Of a DNA stretch of 64,000 nucleotides, positions 40,263 to 50,413 are shown piece by piece. The stretch spans positions 372,001 through 436,000 of the forward strand of contig CAXXGA010000003.1 of the NCBI GenBank assembly GCA_963678585.2, read 5' to 3'. Both the position numbers and the translations under genes were made by a program. Numbering within the stretch: the stretch's first letter is position 1; every line of letters starts with the position of its first letter. The stretch is from Breoghania sp963678585. Lineage in GTDB: Bacteria > Pseudomonadota > Alphaproteobacteria > Rhizobiales > Stappiaceae. The notes beneath the pieces are model-generated. The model saw only the letters and a program-made list of their open reading frames with translations. It made no database searches and had not been told where the DNA came from.

Positions 40263-41056
40263 CGCATGGCCGCCTGTTGCTGCCCTTGGGCGAGATAGGT
40301 CGCGCCGACGATGGGGCCGGGATGGCCGTTGCCGTCTTCGCCCTGAATGAGCACGGCGCAGCCCTGCATACCGGCCTTCACGAGTTCGCCGCGCGGCATG
40401 GAATAAGTGGCGGGTTTGCCCTTCCACATACCGATGGCCTGCATCCGGCGCACGACGTTGTGATAGGTGATGGTCCGGCCGCCGTTTTCGCCCCGCGCGA
40501 TCGGCACTTCACGCTTGTGATCGAACAGGACAAGCCAGACGGTCGCCATCATGCCGGGCGTTTCGCCCGCGCCGACATGGATATCGAGCGAATCGGCTCC
40601 CATCTCGGCCTTCACGGAAACCGGCAGGCCACCTGCGCCCTTGATCGCGTTCAGGAGCGCGCGCTTGTCGGACCCGATCGCGTGGCGGCGCCCGTTGACG
40701 ACGGCCTGCGGCGTGTAGACGGCGCGATCCCCGCGCAATTCCGCATAGGCGCGCTGGCGGGCGCTGTTGTCGGTGCTGGCGAGCGTGTCCTTCCAGCCGA
40801 GATAATCCCAGTAGTTCACGGGCAGCGAGAGGACGATCAGGTCCTCCTGTTTGGCCAGTTCTCCCAGCAGCCTGTCGGCGGGCGGGCAGGACGAGCAGCC
40901 CTGACTGGTGAAAAGCTCGATGACCGCCTTGGGATCGGCGGCGGCGCTTGAGGGAAGGAGCAGGGACAGGCCGAGGGCGAGCGCGGAGCAAAGCCCGGCG
41001 ATGGTATTTCGCCGGGCAGGCGCGTGCCGGTTCAACGGATTATCCGTTCCAGGCAT
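40259..41056 (-). CDS. DUF1223 family exported thioredoxin-like protein
   Basis: The 265-residue protein has a signal peptide (TIAGLCSALALGLSLLLPSSAAA) and then VIELFTSQGCSSCPPADRLL, a CSSC thioredoxin-like site. LSLPVNYWDYLGWKDTLAS and the later YTPQAVVNGRRHAIGSD are the DUF1223 hallmarks. The family's activity is unknown; a periplasmic redox role is inferred only from the CxxC. The ATG at 41056 was chosen over the 41188 start because it places the signal peptide near the N-terminus. It is upstream of, but separated by 235 bp from, the ccm operon. Confidence 0.85.
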   Translation of the reverse strand: MPGTDNPLNRHAPARRNTIAGLCSALALGLSLLLPSSAAADPKAVIELFTSQGCSSCPPADRLLGELAKQEDLIVLSLPVNYWDYLGWKDTLASTDNSARQRAYAELRGDRAVYTPQAVVNGRRHAIGSDKRALLNAIKGAGGLPVSVKAEMGADSLDIHVGAGETPGMMATVWLVLFDHKREVPIARGENGGRTITYHNVVRRMQAIGMWKGKPATYSMPRGELVKAGMQGCAVLIQGEDGNGHPGPIVGATYLAQGQQQAAMR

Positions 41057-41231
41057 TCTTGATCCCGTTCCTGAGGTTTGTCGTGAACCAGGGCAATGCA
41101 TCCCGCGGGAGGCGGCAACATCGGCCGTGAAATGTGTGGCGACCTTAGTCGCGGGGGGGATCAATGAAAAGTCACGTTGGGGTGACATCTGTTTGTACGG
41201 CAGGGAAAGGGTACGTCTGACGTCCGAAACG

Positions 41232-41262
41232 AAAAGAGGCCGCCAAAATCCGGCAGCCCCTC
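41232..41262 (-). terminator. Intrinsic terminator of ccmABCDG
   Basis: On the minus strand an imperfect stem GAGGGGCTGCC/GGCGGCCTC with a short T-rich loop is followed by TTTT, 29 bp past the ccmG stop (41292). Confidence 0.6.
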
Positions 41263-41291
41263 ATGATCAGGTCGTTGCGCACCGCTTGCCG

Positions 41292-41954
41292 CTATTTCGT
41301 CGCAAGGGCCTCTTCGATACGCGGGATCAGAACTTCCCTCATGCCTTTCGGGTTCAGCGGGCCAATGTACTTGTAGCGAATACGGCCCGTGTTATCGACG
41401 ACGAAGGTCTCCGGCACGCCGTAAACGCCCCAGTCGATGGCGGCGCGTCCCTTCTCGTCCACGCCGACAGCCTCGTAAGGGTTGCCGAGCGCGCCGAGGA
41501 ACTGCAGTGCGTTGGCGCGCTTGTCCTTGTAGTTGATGCCGACCAGACGAACATCGGGCCGTTTGGCGAGCACCTCAAGAAGCGGATGCTCTTCGCGGCA
41601 GGGCACGCACCAGGAGGCGAAGATGCTGACGAGTGTCACCCGGCCGTCGAGATCCGCACCGCCCTTGCCGGAAATGAGGTCGGCCGTCGAAAAGCCCGGG
41701 ACCGGAGCGCCGTTATGGGTCAGACCTTCCAGCGCCGGGAGATCGAACTCGGGTGCGGGGCGGTCGATCAGCGCGGAGGGAATTTCGTTCGGGCTGCGGC
41801 CGATGGTCAGCTGCATGAGGAACAGCGCTGCAAGGGCAACGAAGACAATCAGCGGCAGGAGCACCAGCACGGAGATCCGACGGCGCGGCGGTTCGCCAGC
41901 GGAAGGGGGTGTCTTGCCAGTGGAAGGGGGTGTCTTGGAGGACGCTTCGCTCAT
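41292..41954 (-). CDS. ccmG: Thiol:disulfide oxidoreductase CcmG (DsbE)
   Basis: The membrane-anchored periplasmic thioredoxin-like protein that keeps apocytochrome c cysteines reduced for heme attachment. The 220-residue product has a Pro-rich cytosolic lead, one membrane helix (ISVLVLLPLIVFVALAALFL), and the active site WCVPC (Cys116, Cys119). The GINYKDKRANALQFL and YGVPETFVVD segments, the latter containing the cis-Pro, follow. The start overlaps the ccmD stop (ATGA). The N-terminal lead contains two 7-residue repeats (KTPPSTG/KTPPSAG) made by a 21-bp tandem duplication. Confidence 0.95.
   Translation of the reverse strand: MSEASSKTPPSTGKTPPSAGEPPRRRISVLVLLPLIVFVALAALFLMQLTIGRSPNEIPSALIDRPAPEFDLPALEGLTHNGAPVPGFSTADLISGKGGADLDGRVTLVSIFASWCVPCREEHPLLEVLAKRPDVRLVGINYKDKRANALQFLGALGNPYEAVGVDEKGRAAIDWGVYGVPETFVVDNTGRIRYKYIGPLNPKGMREVLIPRIEEALATK
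41895..41936. repeat. 21-bp tandem duplication inside ccmG
   Basis: Two 21-bp units (41895-41915 and 41916-41936) differ at one base. They encode the duplicated Thr-Pro-Pro-Ser/Gly-Lys block of the ccmG cytosolic lead and keep the frame. Confidence 0.8.
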
Positions 41955-42133
41955 GACTTTGCATCCGTATTGGCGGAGCGGCGGCGTATGCCGCGCGCTT
42001 CGAGTTCTGCGAGGGTCGATTTCTGGCGCGTGTAATCGGTGACGATCCAGCCGATTACGCCGCCGATGACCACGAGCGAGACCGCGTAGGATGCGATGAT
42101 GAAGCCGGCATGATTGCCGAGATCGGGCAACAT
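41951..42133 (-). CDS. ccmD: Heme exporter protein CcmD
   Basis: The 60-residue protein has a single membrane helix (IIASYAVSLVVIGGVIGWIV) and a basic cytosolic tail (RQKSTLAELEARGIRRR), the standard CcmD layout. CcmD releases holo-CcmE from the CcmABC heme-export complex. Overlaps with ccmC (1 nt) and ccmG (4 nt) show tight coupling. Confidence 0.93.
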   Translation of the reverse strand: MLPDLGNHAGFIIASYAVSLVVIGGVIGWIVTDYTRQKSTLAELEARGIRRRSANTDAKS

Positions 42134-42942
42134 CAGGACTGTACCTCCGCAGGTTCGGTTTCAGAGGCGGGGGATGCCGCACTCCCGAGATCCTGCGTCG
42201 CCGTTGCGACGCTGGCCGCGCCGGCGGCCTCGCGCTGGCGCAGGGTGCGGATACGGCGGCGCAGGATTTCGCTGCGCATCGCCATCACATGCAGGGTCAC
42301 GAAGAGGAACGTGAAGGCGACCGCCATGGTCATAAGCGGCGTCAGCATGGAGGGCGGCATGGCCGGGCCGTCCATGCGCATCACCGAGGCGGGTTGGTGC
42401 AGGGTGTTCCACCAGTCCACCGAGAACTTGATGATCGGGATGTTGATGTAGCCGACGAGCGTAAGCACGGCTACGGCCTTTCCCGCGCGGATCGGCTCCT
42501 CGATCGTGCGCCACAGGGCGATGATGCCCAGATACATGATGAAAAGCACGAGCACGGAGGTCAGGCGGGCGTCCCAGACCCACCATGTGCCCCACATTGG
42601 CTTGCCCCACAGCGAACCGGTGACGAGGCACAGGAAGGTGAAAGCCGCTCCGATGGGGGCTGCGGCGCGGGCGGAGACGTCTGCCAGCGGATGTTTCCAG
42701 ACCAGCGTGCCGAGTGCCGCAATCGCCATCACCGTATAGGAGAACATGGCCAGCCATGCGAAGGGCACGTGGATGTACATGATCTTGACGGTCGCGCCCT
42801 GCTGGTAGTCGTCGGGCGAAACGAAAAGGGACAGGTAGAGCCCTGCGGCCATGGTCAGCACGGTCGCGCCGATGAGCCACGGCAGCAGCCGGTCGCTCAG
42901 GCGAAGGAAGCGGGTCGGGTTTGCGAGGTCGATAATTGCCAT
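42133..42942 (-). CDS. ccmC: Heme export permease CcmC
   Basis: The 269-residue six-span protein loads heme onto CcmE. It contains the periplasmic tryptophan-rich WWD motif (GTWWVWDARLTS) and flanking conserved His-containing loops (YIHVPFAWLAMF; WWNTLHQPASVM). A C-terminal basic region with an extra Ala/Thr-rich tail extends past the family core. The ATG at 42942 is preceded by an A-rich sequence with a weak Shine-Dalgarno. Confidence 0.95.
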   Translation of the reverse strand: MAIIDLANPTRFLRLSDRLLPWLIGATVLTMAAGLYLSLFVSPDDYQQGATVKIMYIHVPFAWLAMFSYTVMAIAALGTLVWKHPLADVSARAAAPIGAAFTFLCLVTGSLWGKPMWGTWWVWDARLTSVLVLFIMYLGIIALWRTIEEPIRAGKAVAVLTLVGYINIPIIKFSVDWWNTLHQPASVMRMDGPAMPPSMLTPLMTMAVAFTFLFVTLHVMAMRSEILRRRIRTLRQREAAGAASVATATQDLGSAASPASETEPAEVQS

Positions 42943-42989
42943 GGAAAGGTTCTAATCGCGCATGGTTGCGGCATCAATGCGGCGTTGGA

Positions 42990-43658
42990 TCAATCCGATG
43001 AGAATCGGAGCGCGGTCGCTGCAGCGAAGGGGCCGATGACGGTTGAGATCAGGGTGAGCGCGCAAAGGATCGCAAAGGGCGTTCCAAAGGGCAGCGAGAC
43101 GTCGAGCGCCGCATTGGAGGCGCTCACGCCGAATATGAGTGTCGGGATCGCGAGCGGCAGCACGAGAATGGCGAGCAGCAGGCCTCCCCGTCTGAGGGAA
43201 ACGGTGAGCGCTGCGCCGATGCCGCCGATCAGCGTGAGAGCGGGCGTTCCCGCAAGAAGGGTTGCGGTGAGCGCTGCCGTGGCCGTCGGCTCCATGTTGA
43301 GGAACATGGCCAGAACCGGCGCGGAGACGACCAGCGGCAGGCCGCTTGAGACCCAATGGGCGAGGCATTTGGTGAAGACCACCAGTTCCAGCGGCGTGTC
43401 GCCCATCAGGAGAAGGTCGAGCGAACCGTCGTCGCGGTCGGCCTGAAACAGGCGATCAAGCCCCAGAAGCGAGGCCAGTAGCGCCCCGATCCACAGGATC
43501 GCAGGTCCGATGCGCGCCAGAAGGTTCAGGTCCGGGCCGATGCCGAAGGGCACGACCACCACCACGCAGAGGAAAAACAGGACACCCATCCACGCGCCGC
43601 CGCCGACCCGTACGGCGAGCCGCAATTCGCGCAGGAAAAGGGCGAAGAGGTTGTTCAT
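42990..43658 (-). CDS. ccmB: Heme exporter subunit CcmB
   Basis: The 222-residue membrane protein (about six spans) partners the ATPase CcmA. CcmB landmarks are LFLRELRLAVRVGGGAWMGV near the N-terminus, LDRLFQADRDDGSLDLLLM, HWVSSGLPLVVSAPVLA, and LVLPLAIPTLIFGV. The start overlaps the ccmA stop by 4 bp. It is followed by a 47-bp gap to ccmC on the same strand. Confidence 0.95.
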   Translation of the reverse strand: MNNLFALFLRELRLAVRVGGGAWMGVLFFLCVVVVVPFGIGPDLNLLARIGPAILWIGALLASLLGLDRLFQADRDDGSLDLLLMGDTPLELVVFTKCLAHWVSSGLPLVVSAPVLAMFLNMEPTATAALTATLLAGTPALTLIGGIGAALTVSLRRGGLLLAILVLPLAIPTLIFGVSASNAALDVSLPFGTPFAILCALTLISTVIGPFAAATALRFSSD

Positions 43659-44269
43659 GCGGCGATCTCGGCTGCCTGAAAGCGCAGGTGGTGTGCGGGC
43701 GTAACGGGCAGGTCCTGATGCGTCGCCGCCACGATGAGGCCGCCGGCGGCAAGGTGGGCGTTCATCAGTTCGACAAGCTTGGCCTCGGAGGCGGTATCCA
43801 GTGCGGAGGTCGGTTCGTCCAGCAGCCAAAGCGGGCGGTGCGAAACCAGCAGGCGGGCAAGGGCCAGCCTGCGGCGCTGTCCGGCGGAGAGATAGGCGGC
43901 GGGAAGATGGGAGATGAAGTCGAGGCCGACAGTTTCGAGCGCCTCTTCGACGCCGGCTGCCGGGGCGTCATTGAAACGCCGCCAGAACTGGAGATTTTCC
44001 GCAACCGTCAGCGGGGCCTTCAGGGCATCCATATGGCCGAAATAGTGGCATTGGGCGGCAAGCGTCTTGTCCGCATCGCCGCCTTCCAGCTTGACGGAGC
44101 CTTCCGCGCTGGCAACCAGCCCGGCCAGAACGCGCAACAGGCTGGACTTTCCCACCCCGTTCGGCCCGGTGACGATCAACGCTTCTCCGGCGTCGATCTT
44201 GAAGGAAAGATTGTCGAAGACGCGGCGACCACCGCGTTCGCAGGCGAGATTTTCCGCGATCAGCTTCAA
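43655..44269 (-). CDS. ccmA: Heme exporter ATP-binding protein CcmA
   Basis: The 204-residue ATPase of the CcmAB complex that powers CcmE release. Walker A is GPNGVGKSS, the signature is LSAGQRRRLALARLL, Walker B is LWLLDEPTSALD, and the H-loop is AATHQD. The most likely start is a TTG at 44269 (product begins LKLIAENLACERGGRRVFDN), because GGGAGG lies 8 bp upstream and the family begins just there. No ATG exists at that point; the nearest upstream in-frame ATG (44524) would add 85 residues unlike CcmA. A TTG start would keep expression low. It is divergent from acnA. Confidence 0.9.
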   Translation of the reverse strand: MKLIAENLACERGGRRVFDNLSFKIDAGEALIVTGPNGVGKSSLLRVLAGLVASAEGSVKLEGGDADKTLAAQCHYFGHMDALKAPLTVAENLQFWRRFNDAPAAGVEEALETVGLDFISHLPAAYLSAGQRRRLALARLLVSHRPLWLLDEPTSALDTASEAKLVELMNAHLAAGGLIVAATHQDLPVTPAHHLRFQAAEIAA

Positions 44270-44881
44270 AGGCAAGGCCTCCCGATCCTCACAGGTCGCG
44301 CTGGCACTTAGGCTGTTTTCACACCTGCGATCAAGGATGAATGCATTTTGAGACGGGCAATGTGCCGCTTTGGCGATGCAAACAGTCAGTGACAGGCAAT
44401 TTTCACGGTCTGCGCAATTCGGGGATGACTTTTGTATACCATTGTATATAAAACGCGCGAGCCAAGCGGGTGGCGGTGCGGAAATATGGTGTTTGAAGCA
44501 CAGCGCACTGGTGCCGCTCCGCAAGATTCGCTATGACGAGCCGCGTTAGGCAAGGCGCGGTGCCGAAAGGTCACTCCCGAGGGAAATCGCGTGTTTTCCC
44601 GTTTCTGCTGCCAGAAGTTGCGGCGGCATGAGAGTGGCGGAGGCGCCGACCTTGCGAAGCCGGCAGAAATACATCGCCGGGATCGGGCTTTCCTCGGGTC
44701 GCAACGACCTGATCGGGGCCGGATCGGGCGATGAGTTTCGGGATCCGCTCCCCAGCCCGGCCTTGTCGGAGGAGACGGAACCGGACTTCCTGCTGCGGGC
44801 CTGCTCAAGTCAGGCCGCCAACAGGGCGCTGCGCCGTCGGCGAATGGCGATGCGCCCTCGAATGAAAGGGGATCGCCAGCC
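44270..44881. other. 612-bp divergent regulatory region ccmA-acnA
   Basis: It contains a direct repeat TTGTATA at 44432-44438 and 44442-44448 (10 bp apart), nested in TATAC-CATT-GTATA and TATATAAA, which looks like a promoter or GntR-type operator. The right half next to acnA has an 85-codon frame (44628-44885) overlapping the acnA start by 4 bp but with no protein-like features. No gene is supported. Confidence 0.5.
44430..44453. promoter_or_regulatory. TTGTATA direct repeat / TATAC...GTATA dyad
   Basis: TTGTATA at 44432-44438 and 44442-44448 gives 10-bp (one helical turn) spacing. The inner TATAC-CATT-GTATA is an inverted repeat. TTGTATAC-type sites are commonly recognised by GntR-family regulators. 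The AT-rich block could also act as a -10 region for either divergent operon. Confidence 0.35.
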
Positions 44882-47554
<2,673 letters not shown>

Positions 47555-47590
47555 GCCTCTCCAGCACCGATTTGAGCTGAAGAAATCGGA

Positions 47591-47618
47591 AGGGCCGCCC
47601 AATTGGGCGGCCCTTTTT
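47591..47618 (+). terminator. Intrinsic terminator after acnA
   Basis: A 10-bp stem AGGGCCGCCC/GGGCGGCCCT with a 4-nt loop (AATT), followed by TTTT, 36 bp past the acnA stop. Confidence 0.95.
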
Positions 47619-47725
47619 CATCTGAAGGCATGGTATTGAATTTTCGGGCAGAGTTTCGGTAAGGGTGGAAGATGGCATGGCGATCCCGTACAAGGCGAGG
47701 CTCGTGCATCTTGGAAGTCTCACCG

Positions 47726-49720
47726 ATGAAGTTGACCTATCGCCCCGAAATTGACGGCTTGCGGACGCTGGCGGTTGTTCCCGTCGTGCTGTTTCATGCA
47801 GGTATAGCGCCCTTCAAGGGCGGTTTTGTCGGTGTCGACGTGTTCTTCGTGATCAGCGGCTATCTGATTACAAGCATTCTGTTGACCGATCTTTCCAAAG
47901 GCTCCTTTTCGCTTCTCAGGTTCTATGATCGGCGCATTCGCCGGATCATTCCTGCCCTTGTCGCGGTTCTGCTGACCTCGTTTGTGATGGCCTATCTGTG
48001 GATGCCGACGGGCCAGTTGCGCGAGTTCTCCAAGGATGTGGTGGCGGTCTCGTTGTTTGGGTCGAATTTCCGTTACATGATGGGTGGCGGCTATTTCGAT
48101 GCGGTTGAGCAATTGCGCCCATTGCTCCACACGTGGAGCCTCGCCATCGAAGAGCAGTTCTATGTGGTGTTTCCACTTTTACTTTTTGTTGTCTGGCGTT
48201 GCTGGCGGTCTGTTCTTATCCCGGTCATGCTTTTCCTTTTAACTTCCAGTCTCTTTCTTGCGGAATACATGTCCCGTACGGACAGTCTGCTGAACTACTA
48301 TCTGCTGCCAACCCGGGCGTGGGAGCTTCTCGCCGGATCAGTGCTCGCCGTCTGGGGTGTGCGGCCGGGGGCTGTGTCACGAGGCATTGCGGAGGTCGCA
48401 GCCTGGTTGGGCGTCGGGCTGATTTTCGTATCTGTGTTTCTTCTCGGCGAAGAGTACCGCTACCCGAGCCTTTGGACGGCAATTCCCGTCGCGGGAGCGA
48501 TGCTTGTGATAGCCTTCGCCGATGTTCGTAGCCTTGCAGGGCGGATGCTTGGCAGCCGTCCTTTCGTGGGCATCGGTCTGCTCAGCTATTCGTTCTATCT
48601 CTGGCACCAGCCGGTCTTCGCTTTTGCAAGGCTGCGTTTCGGTCAGGAAAACCTTTCCACCGGCGACTACTCCGTCCTTATTGGCTTGTCGCTTGTGCTG
48701 TCTTGGACGACTTATCTGGTACTTGAACGTCCTATCCGTCGGAAGAGTTTTGCAACACCGCTCAAGGTGGCCGGCTGCGCGCTTGCGGCCACTGTCCTGC
48801 TGATTGCCGGCGCGCGCTACACGATCATTCAGGGCAAATACGAACTGCCGCTTCGTAATCCGTTGATTACAGAGCTCAATGAACGTCTGAAACCTGCCTA
48901 TGGCCTGTCGATGGCGTGTGATGGCGCGGTCGATATTCCCGCCTGCAAAACCGATGATCAACCGGTTATCGCCGTGTGGGGGGATTCCCATGCGCGCCAT
49001 CTCGTGGACGGGCTGAAAGCCTCCAGACCGGATATCCGGATGATCCAGCTGACAAAGTCTGCCTGCACGTCAATGCTCCATGGCGCTGGCGTGAAATACG
49101 ATCCTAGCCCCAACCTACGCCGGTCAAGAGAATGTCTCGCCTTCAATGATCGGGTGGCTGAGTGGCTCTCGCACAACAAAAGCGTGAAGTTCGTGGTGAT
49201 CACATCGCTTTTATACCAGTTTTCGACTGACCGCGGGATGTTGGACGCTTCGGGCAATGTCGTTGCGGGAGGCCCGGAGGGAGCGATCAGGCAGCTTCGG
49301 GAGACGATCGACTGGGTCAAGCGGCTCGGCAAGACACCGGTTCTCGTTACTTCACCGCCGATCAGCGGCAAGGAGATTGGCGATTGCTTCTACCGGCACA
49401 AGATGTTCAGCGCGTCGCTCGATGCTTGTGGAATCACAAGTGAAGAAGATGCGACTTTCCGCAAGTCCGTCTATGAGATCTACGACGCACTAGAGTCCTC
49501 CGTTAGGGTCATCCGGCTACGCGATCTGCTCTGCGAAGGCGAGATGTGCCCAACGCATGTGGGTGAGATGCCCATCTACCGTGACTCGACCCACCTCACC
49601 AAAGAAGGCTCGATCTATCTGAGTGAGAAATTTGATCTTTACGGGCGGATCACCGGGGAAGTGGCACGACCCGCGATGTCCGGCAATCGGAAAAGGGCCG
49701 CGGCTGCCAACAAAAACTGA
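47726..49720 (+). CDS. OafA/YrhL-type acyltransferase with C-terminal SGNH domain
   Basis: The 664-residue integral-membrane acyltransferase probably O-acetylates a surface polysaccharide or peptidoglycan. The N-terminal acyltransferase-3 domain (about 1-370, ten or so spans) has YRPEIDGLRTLAVVPVVLFH, the GFVGVDVFFVISGYLIT motif, FYDRRIRRIIPAL and TWSLAIEEQFYVVFPLLL. The periplasmic SGNH-like domain (about 400-650) has WGDSHARHLVDGL with the Ser nucleophile and DSTHLTKEGS with the Asp-His pair. The ATG at 47726 is where the family start lies. Base composition is visibly lower in GC than its neighbours, as is frequent in surface-modification genes acquired by transfer. Confidence 0.88.
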   Translation: MKLTYRPEIDGLRTLAVVPVVLFHAGIAPFKGGFVGVDVFFVISGYLITSILLTDLSKGSFSLLRFYDRRIRRIIPALVAVLLTSFVMAYLWMPTGQLREFSKDVVAVSLFGSNFRYMMGGGYFDAVEQLRPLLHTWSLAIEEQFYVVFPLLLFVVWRCWRSVLIPVMLFLLTSSLFLAEYMSRTDSLLNYYLLPTRAWELLAGSVLAVWGVRPGAVSRGIAEVAAWLGVGLIFVSVFLLGEEYRYPSLWTAIPVAGAMLVIAFADVRSLAGRMLGSRPFVGIGLLSYSFYLWHQPVFAFARLRFGQENLSTGDYSVLIGLSLVLSWTTYLVLERPIRRKSFATPLKVAGCALAATVLLIAGARYTIIQGKYELPLRNPLITELNERLKPAYGLSMACDGAVDIPACKTDDQPVIAVWGDSHARHLVDGLKASRPDIRMIQLTKSACTSMLHGAGVKYDPSPNLRRSRECLAFNDRVAEWLSHNKSVKFVVITSLLYQFSTDRGMLDASGNVVAGGPEGAIRQLRETIDWVKRLGKTPVLVTSPPISGKEIGDCFYRHKMFSASLDACGITSEEDATFRKSVYEIYDALESSVRVIRLRDLLCEGEMCPTHVGEMPIYRDSTHLTKEGSIYLSEKFDLYGRITGEVARPAMSGNRKRAAAANKN

Positions 49721-49787
49721 CCTATGGTCAGTCACGATGGGACGGGCTACAACCTCTTCTACGAAAAATACGGGGGAGGTTTCGTTC

Positions 49788-50207
49788 ATGCTCGTTTCAA
49801 GCCGTGACATCCAGATCGAGTGGGGGGATTGCGACCCGGCGGGGATTGTCTGGTATCCGCGCTATTTCGGCATGTTCGACGCCTGCACCGCGGGGCTCTT
49901 CCACAAGGCGACTGGCCTCAAGAAGATCGAACTGGTCGCAAAATACGATTTCGTCGGGTTTCCGATGGTCGATACGCAGGCGAAATTCATGATCCCGTCG
50001 GCCTACGGCGATGAAATCCGTATCGATACGAGCGTGACGGAGCTGGGGCGATCTTCGTTTCATATCCTGCACAGGGTGATGAAAGGCGAGCAGCTCGCCA
50101 TCGAGGCGACGGAAAAGCGGGTCTGGGTCGGCAAGCATCCCGACGATCCGGCACGGATCAAGTCCAAGGCGATCCCCGATGAGGTCGTCGCCGCACTCAA
50201 GGGATGA
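49788..50207 (+). CDS. 4-hydroxybenzoyl-CoA thioesterase-family (YbgC-like) acyl-CoA thioesterase
   Basis: The 139-residue hotdog-fold protein has IQIEWGDCDPAGIVWYPRYFG, where the Asp of GDCDPAG is catalytic in 4HBT enzymes, and MFDACTAGLF. The FVGFPMVDTQAKFMIP and EATEKRVWVGKHP segments complete the fold. It hydrolyses acyl-CoA or aryl-CoA; the substrate is open. The ATG at 49788 follows GGGGGAGG, so the upstream open frame (to 49623) is not used. A 13-bp tandem repeat begins at its stop codon. Confidence 0.88.
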   Translation: MLVSSRDIQIEWGDCDPAGIVWYPRYFGMFDACTAGLFHKATGLKKIELVAKYDFVGFPMVDTQAKFMIPSAYGDEIRIDTSVTELGRSSFHILHRVMKGEQLAIEATEKRVWVGKHPDDPARIKSKAIPDEVVAALKG

Positions 50208-50236
50208 TGCCGGGGGATGATGCGGGGGGATGATGC
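50198..50236. repeat. 13-bp tandem repeat at the end of the thioesterase gene
   Basis: GGGATGATGC recurs at 50201, 50214 and 50227, i.e. three 13-bp units. The first contains the thioesterase stop codon (TGA). Confidence 0.85.
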
Positions 50237-50413
50237 GAGCGAACGCCAAAACCTTCGCATTTTCCTAATTCAGCCGCAAAATGGGACGATGGAAACAGGC
50301 CGTGCGTTGCGGGAATCATCGCCGCACGGCACAGTTGGGCAGCCCAAATCGCTCCGGTCGGTGATGCGGCGGACGGAAAACAGCTGTCCGCGCCCCGCCC
50401 TGCGAACCGACTG

